A DNA stretch of 64,000 bases from an uncultured Paenibacillaceae bacterium (lineage in GTDB: Bacteria; Bacillota; Bacilli; Paenibacillales; DA-C8). This document shows, in pieces, positions 26,632 through 35,853 of this stretch. Location of the stretch: positions 1 through 64,000 of the forward strand of contig CALGAO010000085.1 of the NCBI GenBank assembly GCA_937957685.1. Direction: 5' to 3'. Made by a program: the position numbers and the translations under genes. Positions within the stretch are counted from its first letter, which is position 1. The number at the start of each line of letters is the position of its first letter. The notes beneath the pieces are model-generated. The model made no database searches. It was not told where the DNA came from and worked only from the letters and a program-made list of their open reading frames with translations.

Positions 26632-27857
26632 TATTGCCGTTCGCTTGCCGCCTTATTGCGCAGATGCTGCTCATAGGTTTCGGCGAACAGATGCTCCTGC
26701 GTGCCGTCCTTCTTCGTCACGTAGAACAGATATTTCGTATCCTCCGGGTACAGCGCCGCGCGGATCGAATCAAGACCAGGACTTGCGATCGGTCCGGGAG
26801 GAAGGCCGTTGATCTTGTAGGTATTGTATGGCGAATCAATCTCCGTATCCTCGATCAGCAACACGTCCTTGTGATCATCCAGCGCATATTGAACCGTCGC
26901 GTCGATCTGCAGGAGCATCCCTTGCTTCAGCCTGTTGTAGATGACGCTGGCGATGATCGGCCTTTCCTCGGCCACCGCAGCTTCACGCTCGATCAGCGAA
27001 GCGACGGTGAGCATCTCGTGGAAGCTCACGCCAAGCTCCTCCAGCTGCAATTGCCAATCATCCGGCAGCTGCTGCAGCTTGCGGTCCAGCTCCGATGCCA
27101 TGCGCGCGATGATCTCCTGCTCGGTGCTGCCCTCCACCATCTCGTACGTTTCCGGGAACAGATACCCTTCAAGCGGATAGGCGATGTCCGCATCGTCCGG
27201 GATCAGCCCGACATATCTGGCCGAGGTGAACAGCTCCGGCTGGGACGCGAGTTCCATGAATCTGTCCCGGTCGATGAGCTTGGCTTCAGCCAGCTTGTCC
27301 GCGATCTTCTTGATGGTATACCCTTCAGGAATCGTAAATTTGAAGGTCGGCGGCTTGATCGTGTCGCCATTGTTCAGCATGGTCACGATCTCCTCCAGCT
27401 CCATGCCTGGCGTCATGCTGTAATCACCCGCCTGGAAGCGCGAGCCCTGCTTGTTGATCCGCAGATAATAGCGAAAGACGAACTCGCTCTTGATGAGGCC
27501 ATTGTCCTCCAGCAGCTCGGCGATCTGCTTGGAGCTCATGCCCGGCTTGACCGAGATGATGACAGGCTCATCCTTCGCCTCCACCGGATGCAGGCCGTTG
27601 GCGAAGAACATCCCGACGCCAAGCGCGGTTCCGATGATCACCAGCAGGATGCAGCATGCGATGACGAAGCCGATCCTCCTGGCGATGCGCCAGGAATGGC
27701 CATCATCCGCCTCCAGTTCTTCATCTGGTTCCAGCTCATCATCCGGCTCCGGTTCCGGCGCCGTTGCCGGTTCCATCTCCTGAACCTGCGGTTCATCCGC
27801 ACTGTTCACCAGTTCCTGATTATCCGTCAATTCCTGATCCTTACGGTTCGAATCCAC
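26631..27857 (-). CDS. mltG: Endolytic transglycosylase MltG
   Basis: Membrane-bound lytic transglycosylase that cuts nascent glycan strands, setting chain length. The 408-residue protein has an acidic, low-complexity cytosolic N-terminus (about 1-55, many Glu/Asp/Pro), a TM helix (about 65-90), a LysM-like segment (VKPGMSSKQIAELL) and the YceG domain. The catalytic Glu is likely in VASLIEREAAVAEER; the TVQYALDD segment follows. AGGAGG seven bases before a GTG sets the start at 27857, although the frame extends further. The order DUF1292-mltG-trmR matches the yrrL region of B. subtilis. Confidence 0.92.
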   Translation of the reverse strand: MDSNRKDQELTDNQELVNSADEPQVQEMEPATAPEPEPDDELEPDEELEADDGHSWRIARRIGFVIACCILLVIIGTALGVGMFFANGLHPVEAKDEPVIISVKPGMSSKQIAELLEDNGLIKSEFVFRYYLRINKQGSRFQAGDYSMTPGMELEEIVTMLNNGDTIKPPTFKFTIPEGYTIKKIADKLAEAKLIDRDRFMELASQPELFTSARYVGLIPDDADIAYPLEGYLFPETYEMVEGSTEQEIIARMASELDRKLQQLPDDWQLQLEELGVSFHEMLTVASLIEREAAVAEERPIIASVIYNRLKQGMLLQIDATVQYALDDHKDVLLIEDTEIDSPYNTYKINGLPPGPIASPGLDSIRAALYPEDTKYLFYVTKKDGTQEHLFAETYEQHLRNKAASERQ

Positions 27858-27920
27858 GCTACATCCTCCTTCGACCACGTGTGCCGCCGGTCACCGCCAA
27901 GACGCATCCTCCGTATGCAC

Positions 27921-27955
27921 ACAAATAGAGCGGAACGTTTATCCGCTCTATTATA
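27921..27955 (-). promoter_or_regulatory. Hairpin with overlapping -10 before mltG
   Basis: AATAGAGCGG and CCGCTCTATT form a perfect 10-bp stem on the minus strand, with a weak TTTGTG tail. A TATAAT (27950-27955) overlaps its 5' arm. It may end the upstream operon, start the mltG transcript, or both. Confidence 0.5.
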
Positions 27956-28008
27956 CATGATTTCCCGGTTGTTTGGACAGCCTGATGCAAACCTGAGTCC
28001 GTGTCGTA

Positions 28009-28332
28009 TCAATCCTCGTCCTCAAACTCCGCGACCAGGGTGTTGAACGTCTCCTCCACCATATCCCACTCTTCCTCATCCTCAATCGTATGCAGAGTGA
28101 GATCGTCCCCGTTCTCCTCATACCGGAAGGCGTACACCTCGTCGGCGTCGTCATCCTCATCCGCGTCAAGCGGCACAACCATCATATATTTATTAGAAGC
28201 ATACGGAGAATCGTCATCATCGACCTCGAACTTCATCACAACCTCGAATTCCGCCTCTTCACCGTCGTCGTCCATGATGCTGATGATCTCCGCCTCGTCA
28301 TGATGCTGGTGATTGTCTCGATTTGCCACCAT
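28009..28332 (-). CDS. DUF1292 family acidic protein (YrzB-like)
   Basis: A very acidic protein of 107 residues. The conserved DUF1292 core reads IISIMDDDGEEAEFEVVMKFE, then KYMMVVPLD and VYAFRY, ending in an acidic tail. Function unknown in any species. The position between ruvX and mltG is exactly as in B. subtilis (yrzB). GAGG five bases before the ATG supports the start at 28332, two codons inside a possible GTG. Only two bases separate it from the ruvX stop, so the two are translationally coupled. Confidence 0.85.
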   Translation of the reverse strand: MVANRDNHQHHDEAEIISIMDDDGEEAEFEVVMKFEVDDDDSPYASNKYMMVVPLDADEDDDADEVYAFRYEENGDDLTLHTIEDEEEWDMVEETFNTLVAEFEDED

Positions 28333-28334
28333 CT

Positions 28335-28751
28335 TCACCTCGATCTGATATAATCCAGGTACCCTTGCAGGATGAGTCCGGCCGCGATCTTGTCCACGAC
28401 CTTCTTCCGTTTCCTGCGGCTCGTGTCCGCCTCCAGCAGCGTGCGCTGCGCGGCGACGGTCGTCAGACGCTCATCCCACAAGTGTACTTGCAAATTTAAG
28501 TTTTCCCTCAAAACTTCGGCAAATGCTTTACAAAATTCGCCTCTCGCTCCGATCGAGCCGTCCATGTTCCTGGGCAAACCGAGGACGATCTCGCTCACCT
28601 CATAGGTTCGAACGATCTCCTTAAGCTGTGCGAGATCGGACGCCTCATCCTTGCGCTGGATGATCGTCAGTCCCTGGGCTGTCCAGCCGAGCTCATCGCT
28701 GATCGCCACGCCAATCGTTTTCTCTCCTAGGTCAAGACCCATCAAACGCAT
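28335..28751 (-). CDS. ruvX: RuvX/YqgF family nuclease
   Basis: A 138-residue RNase H-fold protein, implicated in pre-16S rRNA 5' processing and described as a putative Holliday junction resolvase. Asp in MGLDLGEKTIGVAIS, Glu in IVLGLPRNMDGS context, and Asp/Glu in LWDERLTT match the acidic catalytic site. The late Asp (AAGLILQGYLDYI) completes it. It lies between ireB and the DUF1292 gene in the conserved block, 20 bases after the ireB stop. Confidence 0.9.
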   Translation of the reverse strand: MRLMGLDLGEKTIGVAISDELGWTAQGLTIIQRKDEASDLAQLKEIVRTYEVSEIVLGLPRNMDGSIGARGEFCKAFAEVLRENLNLQVHLWDERLTTVAAQRTLLEADTSRRKRKKVVDKIAAGLILQGYLDYIRSR

Positions 28752-28771
28752 ATCACGGATTCCTTCATCAC

Positions 28772-29032
28772 TTATTTGTGATGCTGCAGATAGAATCGCA
28801 CGAGCTCCTCGATGAGCTCATCTCGCTCCCTCTTGCCGATCAGGCTACGCGCGTTGTTGTGCCGCGGGATGTATGCAGGATCTCCGGACAGCAGATAACC
28901 GACGATCTGATTGATCGGATTGTAGCCTTTCTCTTGCAGCGAGTTGTATACCGTTAACAACACTTCCTGACACGATGTTTCCACCTGATCTCCGCGCACG
29001 TTAAACTTCATCGTTTTGTCTGAAAAGTCCAC
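28772..29032 (-). CDS. ireB: IreB family regulatory phosphoprotein (YrzL-like)
   Basis: Small protein of about 86 residues related to Enterococcus IreB, a substrate of the Ser/Thr kinase IreK that affects cephalosporin tolerance. The family core DKTMKFN is near the N-terminus, followed by YNSLQEKGYNPINQIVGYLLSGDPAYIPRHNNAR, which is nearly invariant. A longer ATG-started frame at 29050 has no ribosome site. The GTG at 29032 has GGGGGTG ahead and gives the usual length. The phospho-acceptor threonine near the N-terminus is probably the Thr of DKTMKF. It lies downstream of alaS after 170 bases, as in B. subtilis. Confidence 0.87.
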   Translation of the reverse strand: MDFSDKTMKFNVRGDQVETSCQEVLLTVYNSLQEKGYNPINQIVGYLLSGDPAYIPRHNNARSLIGKRERDELIEELVRFYLQHHK

Positions 29033-29202
29033 TCCAAGCACCCCCAGCATATAAAGGTTCTATCTGTCACGACATTCCTCTTAAACTACTATATTCGAGA
29101 TGACGGCCGGCAATCCTTTTCCACCCATCAAAAAGTTCTTCGGGACGTCAACGTGGTCCGATCAGCCGCGAAAGACACGGGCCTGGCGAATAACAGCGCC
29201 CT

Positions 29203-31830
29203 TTACTTCGCTTGCGCCCCGACCAGCTCGGCTACCCGTTCCAGAGCTTCGTCCAGCTTCAACGGATCCTTGCCGCCTGCCTGCGCCATGTCCGGGCGCC
29301 CGCCGCCGCCGCCGCCGCAGATCGCGGCCACTTCCTTGATCAGCTTGCCCGCGTGGTATCCCTTCGCCACCAGATCCTGCGACACGAACGCGACCAGGTT
29401 CACCTTCTCTTCCTGCACCGCGCCCAGCACGATGATCGCCGAAGGCAGCTTGACCTTGAGCTGATCGACCATCGTCCGGAGCGCATCCAAGTCAGCCGCC
29501 TGGACCCTGGCAGCGAGACAGGAGACGCCGTTCACCTGCTTCACCTGGTCCGCCAGCGAACCCGCTTCGATATGCGCCAGTTTGGCTCGCAGCGACTCGA
29601 TCTCGCGCGACGCTTCCTTCAGCTGCGCCTGCATGGCCTCAACCCGCTTCGGCACATCCTGAACCTGACTCTTGAGCAGCTCGGCCGCCTGCTGCAGCAG
29701 TCCGATCTGCTGCTCCATATATTCATACGCATGACGGCCCGTAACGGCTTCAATCCGGCGGATGCCGGAGCCGATGCCGCTCTCGCTGACGATCCTGAAC
29801 AGCCCGATCTGCGAAGTCTGCGCCACATGGCAGCCGCCGCACAGCTCGATGCTGTAGTCGCCGATGCGCACCACGCGCACGATCTCGCCATACTTCTCGC
29901 CGAACAGCGCCATCGCGCCCATCGCCTTGGCCTCGGCGATCGGCTTCAGCGTGATGTCCAGCGCCGTGTTGCGCCAGATCTGCTCATTGACCTTGCGCTC
30001 GATGAGCTCCAATTCCTCCCGGGTCACCGCGCCAAAATGCGAGAAGTCGAATCTCAGACGCTCAGGAGCGACGAGGGATCCCGCCTGGTTCGCGTGGTCG
30101 CCGAGCACTTCCTTGAGCGCCTTGTGCAGCAGATGGGTCGCCGTATGATTCTTGATGATGTCCTCGCGCATCTCGCGGTCAACCGCCGCTTTCACCTGGT
30201 CTCCGACGCGCAGCGTGCCCTCCAGGATCTTCACCGTGTGGACATGCTGGCCGTGCGGTGCCTTGCTCATATCCTCCACCGAAGCCTTCACGGCTGCTCC
30301 CGTGATCGTGCCGCGGTCGCTCACCTGGCCGCCGCTCTCCGCATAGAACGGAGTGCGATCCAGGATCAGCTGGACGGTCTGGCCGGCTGCAGCCTGGTCG
30401 ATCTGCGCCTGGTCCGCGAACATCGCCAGCACCTTGCCAGTCGTTACCAATTCAGTATAACCAACGAACTCCGATTTAGTCGTGAAGTCCGCGAGCGGTC
30501 CGCCCTGGACGTTCATGCTCTGCGCTTCCTGGCGCGCCTCCCTGGCTCTCTCGCGCTGCTTCTCCATCGCTTCGTGGAAGCCGGCCTGATCGACGGTGAA
30601 GCCTTGCTCGCGCGCGTAGTCCTCCGTCAGATCGAGCGGGAAACCGTAGGTATCATACAGCTTGAACGCCTGTTCGCCGGTGATCTCGCTGCGCCCCTCG
30701 GCCCGGGCCTGGGCGACGATCTCGGCGAGAATTGCCAGACCGTCGGACAGCGTCTCGTGGAAGCGCTCCTCCTCCGTGCGGATGACGCGCATGACGAACT
30801 CCTGCTTGTCCTTCAGCTCCGTGTAATGGCCGCCCATGATCTGCTCGACGACCGGGACGAGCTCATACAGGAACGCCTTGTCCATGCCGAGCACCTTGCC
30901 GTAGCGAACCGCCCTGCGGAGCAGACGGCGGATGACATAGCCGCGCCCTTCGTTGGACGGCATGACGCCGTCGCTGACGGCAAACACGACCGTGCGGATA
31001 TGGTCTGCGATCACCTTCAGTGCCACATCGGTATCGACGTGCTGCTTGTAGGTGACGCCGGCGATCTGGCACGTCTTCTCGATGATCGGCACGAACAGGT
31101 CGGTGTCGAAGTTGGAATCGACATTCTGCAGGATCGAGGCGAGGCGCTCCAGGCCTGCGCCGGTGTCGATATTCTTGTTGGGCAGCGGCGTGTACGAGCC
31201 GTCCTTGTTGTGATTGAACTGCGAGAACACGAGATTCCAGACCTCCAGGAATCGCTCGTTCTCCCCGCCAGGATAGCATTCGGGATCGCTCAGATCGCCG
31301 TATTCCGGACCGCGGTCATAGAAAATCTCCGTACAGGGGCCGCAAGGGCCTTCCCCGATATCCCAGAAGTTGTCCTCCAGCTTGATGATCCGTTCCTTGG
31401 GCAGACCGATCTTCTCGTGCCACAGCCGGAACGCCTCCTCGTCTTCCGGGTGGATCGTCACCGACAGACGCTCCGGATCGAAGCCGATCCAGCGCTTGTC
31501 CGTCAGGAATTCCCAGGCCCAGGTGATCGCTTCTTCCTTGAAGTAATCCCCGATCGAGAAGTTGCCCAGCATCTCGAAGAACGTATGATGGCGGCGAGTC
31601 TTGCCCACGTTCTCGATGTCATTGGTGCGGATGCACTTCTGCGCATTGGTGATGCGCGGATTGTCCGGGACGATGCGCCCGTCGAAATAGGGCTTGAGCG
31701 GCGCCATGCCGGCGTTGATCCAGAGCAGCGACGGATCGTTGACCGGAACGAGCGAAGCGCTCGGCTCGATATGATGGCCCTTCTCGGCGAAGAAGGCCAG
31801 CCATTTGCTGCGAATCTCACTAGCTTTCAT
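29203..31830 (-). CDS. alaS: Alanyl-tRNA synthetase
   Basis: Class II synthetase of 875 residues charging tRNA-Ala. Domains in order: catalytic core (1-240; motif 2 near RRHHTFFEMLGNFSIGDYF), tRNA recognition, editing domain (about 550-710) with metal ligands in NHTATHLLHKAL and CGGCH, and the C-terminal DHHA1 segment. The C-terminus has the glycine-rich GGGGGGRPDMAQAGG. The frame runs 38 codons further upstream into the leader, but GGGAGG before the ATG of MKASEIR fixes 31830. Expression is expected to be controlled by the T-box leader directly upstream. Confidence 0.97.
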   Translation of the reverse strand: MKASEIRSKWLAFFAEKGHHIEPSASLVPVNDPSLLWINAGMAPLKPYFDGRIVPDNPRITNAQKCIRTNDIENVGKTRRHHTFFEMLGNFSIGDYFKEEAITWAWEFLTDKRWIGFDPERLSVTIHPEDEEAFRLWHEKIGLPKERIIKLEDNFWDIGEGPCGPCTEIFYDRGPEYGDLSDPECYPGGENERFLEVWNLVFSQFNHNKDGSYTPLPNKNIDTGAGLERLASILQNVDSNFDTDLFVPIIEKTCQIAGVTYKQHVDTDVALKVIADHIRTVVFAVSDGVMPSNEGRGYVIRRLLRRAVRYGKVLGMDKAFLYELVPVVEQIMGGHYTELKDKQEFVMRVIRTEEERFHETLSDGLAILAEIVAQARAEGRSEITGEQAFKLYDTYGFPLDLTEDYAREQGFTVDQAGFHEAMEKQRERAREARQEAQSMNVQGGPLADFTTKSEFVGYTELVTTGKVLAMFADQAQIDQAAAGQTVQLILDRTPFYAESGGQVSDRGTITGAAVKASVEDMSKAPHGQHVHTVKILEGTLRVGDQVKAAVDREMREDIIKNHTATHLLHKALKEVLGDHANQAGSLVAPERLRFDFSHFGAVTREELELIERKVNEQIWRNTALDITLKPIAEAKAMGAMALFGEKYGEIVRVVRIGDYSIELCGGCHVAQTSQIGLFRIVSESGIGSGIRRIEAVTGRHAYEYMEQQIGLLQQAAELLKSQVQDVPKRVEAMQAQLKEASREIESLRAKLAHIEAGSLADQVKQVNGVSCLAARVQAADLDALRTMVDQLKVKLPSAIIVLGAVQEEKVNLVAFVSQDLVAKGYHAGKLIKEVAAICGGGGGGRPDMAQAGGKDPLKLDEALERVAELVGAQAK

Positions 31831-31872
31831 GAAACGTAATCCTCCCTGAATATTGATAGCTGATGAAATAGA

Positions 31873-32150
31873 AAAATCCCTGAAAAAATCAGGGACGAAG
31901 ATTTCCGCGGTACCACCCTGGTTACTGCCCTTCTCCACACACAAGGCGCTCGGGACAGTCTCCTCAGTCAGATGTTAACGGCTCTCACCGGTGAAGTTCA
32001 TTCACACTCCGAAACTGGCGTTCAACGAGGCCATCACGTGCGGATTCTCCCAGCCTGTCCGGATCGTCCGGATCAGGAATCCGTTCTCTGGAACGGCAGC
32101 CATCGTCTACTCGGCTTCATCATCGCGTTGTCCAGTCTATTCGGTTGATC
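31873..32150 (-). ncRNA. T-box riboswitch of alaS (tRNA-Ala)
   Basis: The minus strand carries the canonical T-box GGGTGGTACCGCGG at 31905-31918. It is followed by a terminator, TCCCTGA ... TCAGGGA, and T residues at 31873-31896. Upstream are the AGTA loop-E motif near 32108 and an AGAGA bulge. The specifier is probably GCC (Ala) at 32017-32019 in the context GAAC-GCC-AG. Uncharged tRNA-Ala should stabilise the antiterminator and permit alaS transcription. Confidence 0.93.
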
Positions 32151-32157
32151 ACCAAAG

Positions 32158-32187
32158 ATTATAGCTTGAACAAATCCATGAAGTCAA
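32158..32187 (-). promoter_or_regulatory. alaS promoter
   Basis: TTGACT, an 18-base spacer and TATAAT on the minus strand. It begins nine bases past the stop of the upstream permease gene and leads straight into the T-box. Confidence 0.8.
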
Positions 32188-32195
32188 ACATTTCC

Positions 32196-33263
32196 CTAGA
32201 TCGGCGTCCTCCGGCTGGAGTAGTAACGCAGCACGTGCTGCAGGATCACCTTGGCGACGGCGACAAACGGCACGGCCAGGATCAGGCCGATGATCCCGGC
32301 CAGGTAGCCGCCGGCAAGCAAAGCGAAGATGATCATCAGCGGGTGGATGTGCAGCGTCTTGCCGACGATCTGCGGCGAGATGAAGTTGCTCTCCACCGTC
32401 TGCACGATCCAGTTCACCACGATGACGAGAAGCACCATGCGCATCGAGATCGTCGCGCCCATCAGGATAGCGGGCGCGGCTCCGAAGTAAGGGCCGATGT
32501 ACGGGATGATGTTAAACACCGCCGCCACGCTGGCGAACAGGATCGGATAGGGCAAGCCGATGATCCAGTAACCGATATAGGCCAGCACGCCCACGATGAC
32601 GCAGACGAGCAGTTGGCCGCGTATGTAATTGCCGAGCGCCCGGTCGATATCGACGAACAGCTTGACCACATGCTTGCGGCGCGAGCTCGGAACGATCGCC
32701 AGCGCCGTCTTCTCGATCAGCTGGATATCCTTCAGCATATAGAAGGCAAGAAACGGAACCGTCAGGATCATGAAGATCACGTTGATCGTGGAGTCGATCC
32801 TGCTGATGAAGGCGGCGATCTGCTCGGTGATCGACTGTTCGATCTTCTTCAGCGACTCGCGGATACCCTCCCTGACGCTGTCGGGCACGCTATCATTCAG
32901 ATTCTGCAGCCAGTTCTGCGCCTTCATCGTCACCTGCGGCAGATGCTCGTTCAGCTCGTTCAGTTGCTTCATGAAGATCGGAATGAAGTTCATCAGCACG
33001 ACGGTGAGCGAGGTGATGAACACCGCATAGATCAGCAGCACCGCGGCGGTCCGCGGCACCTTGCGCCAGTTGAGCATGTTGACGACCGGATTCAGGATGT
33101 AGGACACGATCATCGCCACGATGAACGGCGTCAGCACCGCTGACAGGAAACGATAGATCCCGATGAGGATCGGGTTGATCAGGATCAGCATGTAGAGAAT
33201 GGCGAGACCGAGCAGAACGTAGATCGCATAATTGAACAGGCGACTTTTCCAGAATGGCTCCAT
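32196..33263 (-). CDS. AI-2E family transporter (YrrI-like permease)
   Basis: A 355-residue polytopic membrane protein with about seven to eight helices: two near the N-terminus, one at 60-80, and a cluster from about 150 to 320. GYLAGIIGLILAVPFVAV near the C-terminus is characteristic. Family members include exporters of autoinducer-2 and Na+/H+ antiporters; the true substrate of yrrI homologues is unknown. It precedes alaS as in B. subtilis. A TATAAT at 33306-33311 on the minus strand may be its -10. Confidence 0.87.
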   Translation of the reverse strand: MEPFWKSRLFNYAIYVLLGLAILYMLILINPILIGIYRFLSAVLTPFIVAMIVSYILNPVVNMLNWRKVPRTAAVLLIYAVFITSLTVVLMNFIPIFMKQLNELNEHLPQVTMKAQNWLQNLNDSVPDSVREGIRESLKKIEQSITEQIAAFISRIDSTINVIFMILTVPFLAFYMLKDIQLIEKTALAIVPSSRRKHVVKLFVDIDRALGNYIRGQLLVCVIVGVLAYIGYWIIGLPYPILFASVAAVFNIIPYIGPYFGAAPAILMGATISMRMVLLVIVVNWIVQTVESNFISPQIVGKTLHIHPLMIIFALLAGGYLAGIIGLILAVPFVAVAKVILQHVLRYYSSRRTPI

Positions 33264-33504
33264 ACCGATCCCTCACCCCTTGCCGAAACTTCGTCATCTG
33301 GGATCATTATATGTACAACCTCTGGAAATTATAGCAGCTCGTGCTCGGGCGGCTTCAAGGGCTGGCGAGCCTGCCTGGGCCTGATCCGCCTGGCAGCACG
33401 GGCTCAGCCCTCTCGTCACCCGGGCATGAGCGGTACCTTGCCGCCTTCGCCCGCGCCCATCCCCACCCGATGTTCCCCCGTGGCGACGGCGCGGCAAGCA
33501 GCCG

Positions 33505-34188
33505 TCACCTGCTGCTCACAAAGTCCCGGAACTGATCCGCGTACAGCGCCTTCAGCGATACCTGGCCCCTGATCCTCTCCGCATCGACGATTCCCGCCTC
33601 GACCGGTCTCCGATCCATGTCATTCTCATATTGGTATTCGAAGCCTTCGATCACGACGATCCGCTCCATTCGATCGACGCGCGCCAGGAAACGCTGAAGC
33701 TGCGGAACCGTGCCGCTGAATTGCACCTTCAGGTCGACCGACGGCAACGGAAACTGCCCCTGCGGCCGTTTGTCCTTGCCGGCGGCCCATCCGTTCTTCA
33801 GCAGGTCCAGCAAGCTGTCCGCCTGATCTTCCTTCGTCCGGGTCGTCGTCCCGGCAGCAAAGGTGATGCTCTCGATCACCAGTCCGGTGTCCGCTTCCAA
33901 TGAAGCCAGCGCCCTGACAAGGAGGGATGTGTCAGCTTGAACCGGCAACCGGGCGATCAGCTCCCTCAGCCTGGACGCATCCTGCTGGCCGTACTTCTCC
34001 GCCAGCTCCGCCTGCAGACGCGCATAGTTGCCGGAGACGAGCAAGTGCTCCCGCTCCTGCTGCTGCACGCGTTCATGCAGGGTCCGGATGAAGACAAGAT
34101 AGAACAGGAGCAGGATCACGGCGCACAGGAGCAAGCTTCCGCAGGCGATCAGGACGGCCTTGCCCTTCCTCTTACCCATTGGCTTCAT
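33505..34188 (-). CDS. pilO: Type IV pilus inner-membrane protein PilO
   Basis: A 227-residue bitopic protein. A short basic cytosolic end (MGKRKGK) is followed by TM 12-34, a coiled-coil stretch (about 40-75, HERVQQQEREHLLVSGNYARLQ in part), and a ferredoxin-like C-terminal domain. With PilN it forms the heterodimer that links PilM to the pilus machinery. It overlaps the PilN stop by 17 bases and is the last gene of the pilus cluster. No clear terminator follows in the 241-base gap to the AI-2E gene, which contains GC-rich sequence only. Confidence 0.85.
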   Translation of the reverse strand: MKPMGKRKGKAVLIACGSLLLCAVILLLFYLVFIRTLHERVQQQEREHLLVSGNYARLQAELAEKYGQQDASRLRELIARLPVQADTSLLVRALASLEADTGLVIESITFAAGTTTRTKEDQADSLLDLLKNGWAAGKDKRPQGQFPLPSVDLKVQFSGTVPQLQRFLARVDRMERIVVIEGFEYQYENDMDRRPVEAGIVDAERIRGQVSLKALYADQFRDFVSSR

Positions 34189-34723
34189 CGGTAGTCGTCA
34201 CCATCTGCAGATTGATTTGGGCCAGAGTTTCTCCTGACGGCTGCATGCTGATCGACACCAGCTCCGAGGAAAGCACCAGCGAAGAAGTGTCGAGCCGATC
34301 GAGATAATCCGCGACCTCATCCTTCGAATGACATCTGACGAGCAGGTTCACTTCGCCATTGTAGTTGAACGCAAGTTGGTGGATCCTGGCGTCAGGCGCA
34401 AGGAGACGGATGAGCTCGTCCATCAGCCGGTCGGGAGGATACCAGAAATCGCCAAGTTCTGTTACCAGCTTGTCATAGTAGATCAGATAATTGATCTCGC
34501 TCAGATGATTGCTGGCTGTCTCCCACTCCTGCACGATGCTCTCATACATCACCTGCATCCGGTCGATGTTGTCCGCGAGCTCCTGGGAGCGCTGGCTCAG
34601 CCTGGCATACTCCATGACGGTCCACGCGGCCAGGAGGATCAGGATGACGGCCAGCAGCGAGATGAGCAGATAGGTCAGATACGGTCTCCTGTGGTCCGGC
34701 AACAAATTAATGCGTATATCCAA
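34172..34723 (-). CDS. pilN: Type IV pilus inner-membrane protein PilN
   Basis: A 183-residue bitopic protein. The N-terminus, MDIRINLLP, is the conserved PilN tail that docks into a groove of PilM. TM at about 17-40, then a coiled coil (ARLSQRSQELADNIDRM) and a small alpha/beta domain. The start is a TTG with GGGGTGA six bases ahead. Position between pilM and pilO with overlaps is standard for this subcomplex. Confidence 0.87.
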   Translation of the reverse strand: MDIRINLLPDHRRPYLTYLLISLLAVILILLAAWTVMEYARLSQRSQELADNIDRMQVMYESIVQEWETASNHLSEINYLIYYDKLVTELGDFWYPPDRLMDELIRLLAPDARIHQLAFNYNGEVNLLVRCHSKDEVADYLDRLDTSSLVLSSELVSISMQPSGETLAQINLQMVTTTDEANG

Positions 34724-34740
34724 CGATCGTCACCCCGATA

Positions 34741-35838
34741 TCAGATTGGCTTAATACTCCGGTTCTCGCGCAGACAACCCCTCAGCGCCAGACCGATCGA
34801 AACAGCGGCCTGCGACAACAGCACATCGGGATGATACCGCCTCTTCCTCATCCTGGTGAAATCGGGCATCTCCACGGGATAACCCGTGAGTGCGGCCAGC
34901 CTCTGCGGCAGCGTATCGTCATACTTGCCGACGATCACCAGCCTGCTCACCTGCTTCTCGCGCTCATTCATGGAATATCGGAAGAAGTTGATCGCGCTGT
35001 CGATCTCGCGTGCCGTCTCTTCCGCGTACCGCCCGATATCGTAGTCCGTCGCAGCGAGAGCAGCCTGGCGCAAGCTGCCGGCCGCGAGCCGTGCAGCGTC
35101 TCCCGTCAGATAATCCCACCGATCCATCGCGATGTTGCGGGAGAACACAAGCATGCCTTCCCGATAGATATGCAGATCAAAGGATCGCTCCCCCATATCC
35201 AGCACAATCTCGAATTCCCTGAGCCAATCCGGAGACAGATGATGCATCAGCCGGCGCAGGGCCAGCCCCTTCACCTCCGCGCTGATCGGCTTGAGACCGG
35301 CGCTCCGCACCGCTCTGGCAAGCTGCTCCGACAGCCTTCGGGAGGTGGCGAAGAGGATGATCTCACTGCCTGGCTGACCCGCATCCGCGGCGGCCGCCGC
35401 TTCAGCTGCCTCCGGCAGCAGGAAGGGAGCCTCCGGCGAGGCGGAGGGAGTCAGAGGGATAAAATCATAGATCGGCTCATCGAAGGGCAACGGGATGTTC
35501 TCCTCCACCTCGAATTCCAGAATCTCCTTCATCCTCGCTCTTGGCACATCCGGCAGCCCGGAGATTCGCCGCAGCACGGTCAGCTGGGTCGGGATCCCGA
35601 GGTGTGCCCTGCCCCCTCTCATTCTCCTGCCCTCCCCGGATGAGAACGCCCTCTTCATCTGCGCTTCCAGCTCGGCATGATCGACCTGTTGCTCGATGCG
35701 ATCCGGATACAGCCACTCTCCCGGAAAGCGATGAAAACAGATATGCCGGATCTCCGGCTGGCCCCTCACAAGCTGCATGGCGGTGGAGATGAGCTCCGTT
35801 TCCCTGAAATCCATTCCTGCCGAAGAACGATGCAGCAT
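34741..35838 (-). CDS. pilM: Type IV pilus cytosolic ATPase-fold protein PilM
   Basis: A 365-residue actin-like (FtsA-fold) protein that binds the PilN tail and connects to PilB/PilC. MKEILEFEVEENIPLPFDEPIYDFIPL is the typical PilM segment near 105-130. The phosphate loops are weak: DMGERSFDLHIYREG near 212 and LVIVGKYDD near 305 fit the expected sites. The N-terminal strand that normally carries the first phosphate loop is altered (SSAGMDFRETEL), so nucleotide binding may be modified. It lies 15 bases after the beta-helix pilus protein gene. Confidence 0.82.
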   Translation of the reverse strand: MLHRSSAGMDFRETELISTAMQLVRGQPEIRHICFHRFPGEWLYPDRIEQQVDHAELEAQMKRAFSSGEGRRMRGGRAHLGIPTQLTVLRRISGLPDVPRARMKEILEFEVEENIPLPFDEPIYDFIPLTPSASPEAPFLLPEAAEAAAAADAGQPGSEIILFATSRRLSEQLARAVRSAGLKPISAEVKGLALRRLMHHLSPDWLREFEIVLDMGERSFDLHIYREGMLVFSRNIAMDRWDYLTGDAARLAAGSLRQAALAATDYDIGRYAEETAREIDSAINFFRYSMNEREKQVSRLVIVGKYDDTLPQRLAALTGYPVEMPDFTRMRKRRYHPDVLLSQAAVSIGLALRGCLRENRSIKPI

Positions 35839-35853
35839 CGCCTATCCCTTCTT

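Noticed and set aside
29212..31839. 875-codon plus-strand open frame
   Set aside because: Mirror of alaS in a GC-rich genome; low-complexity Arg/His/Leu-rich translation.
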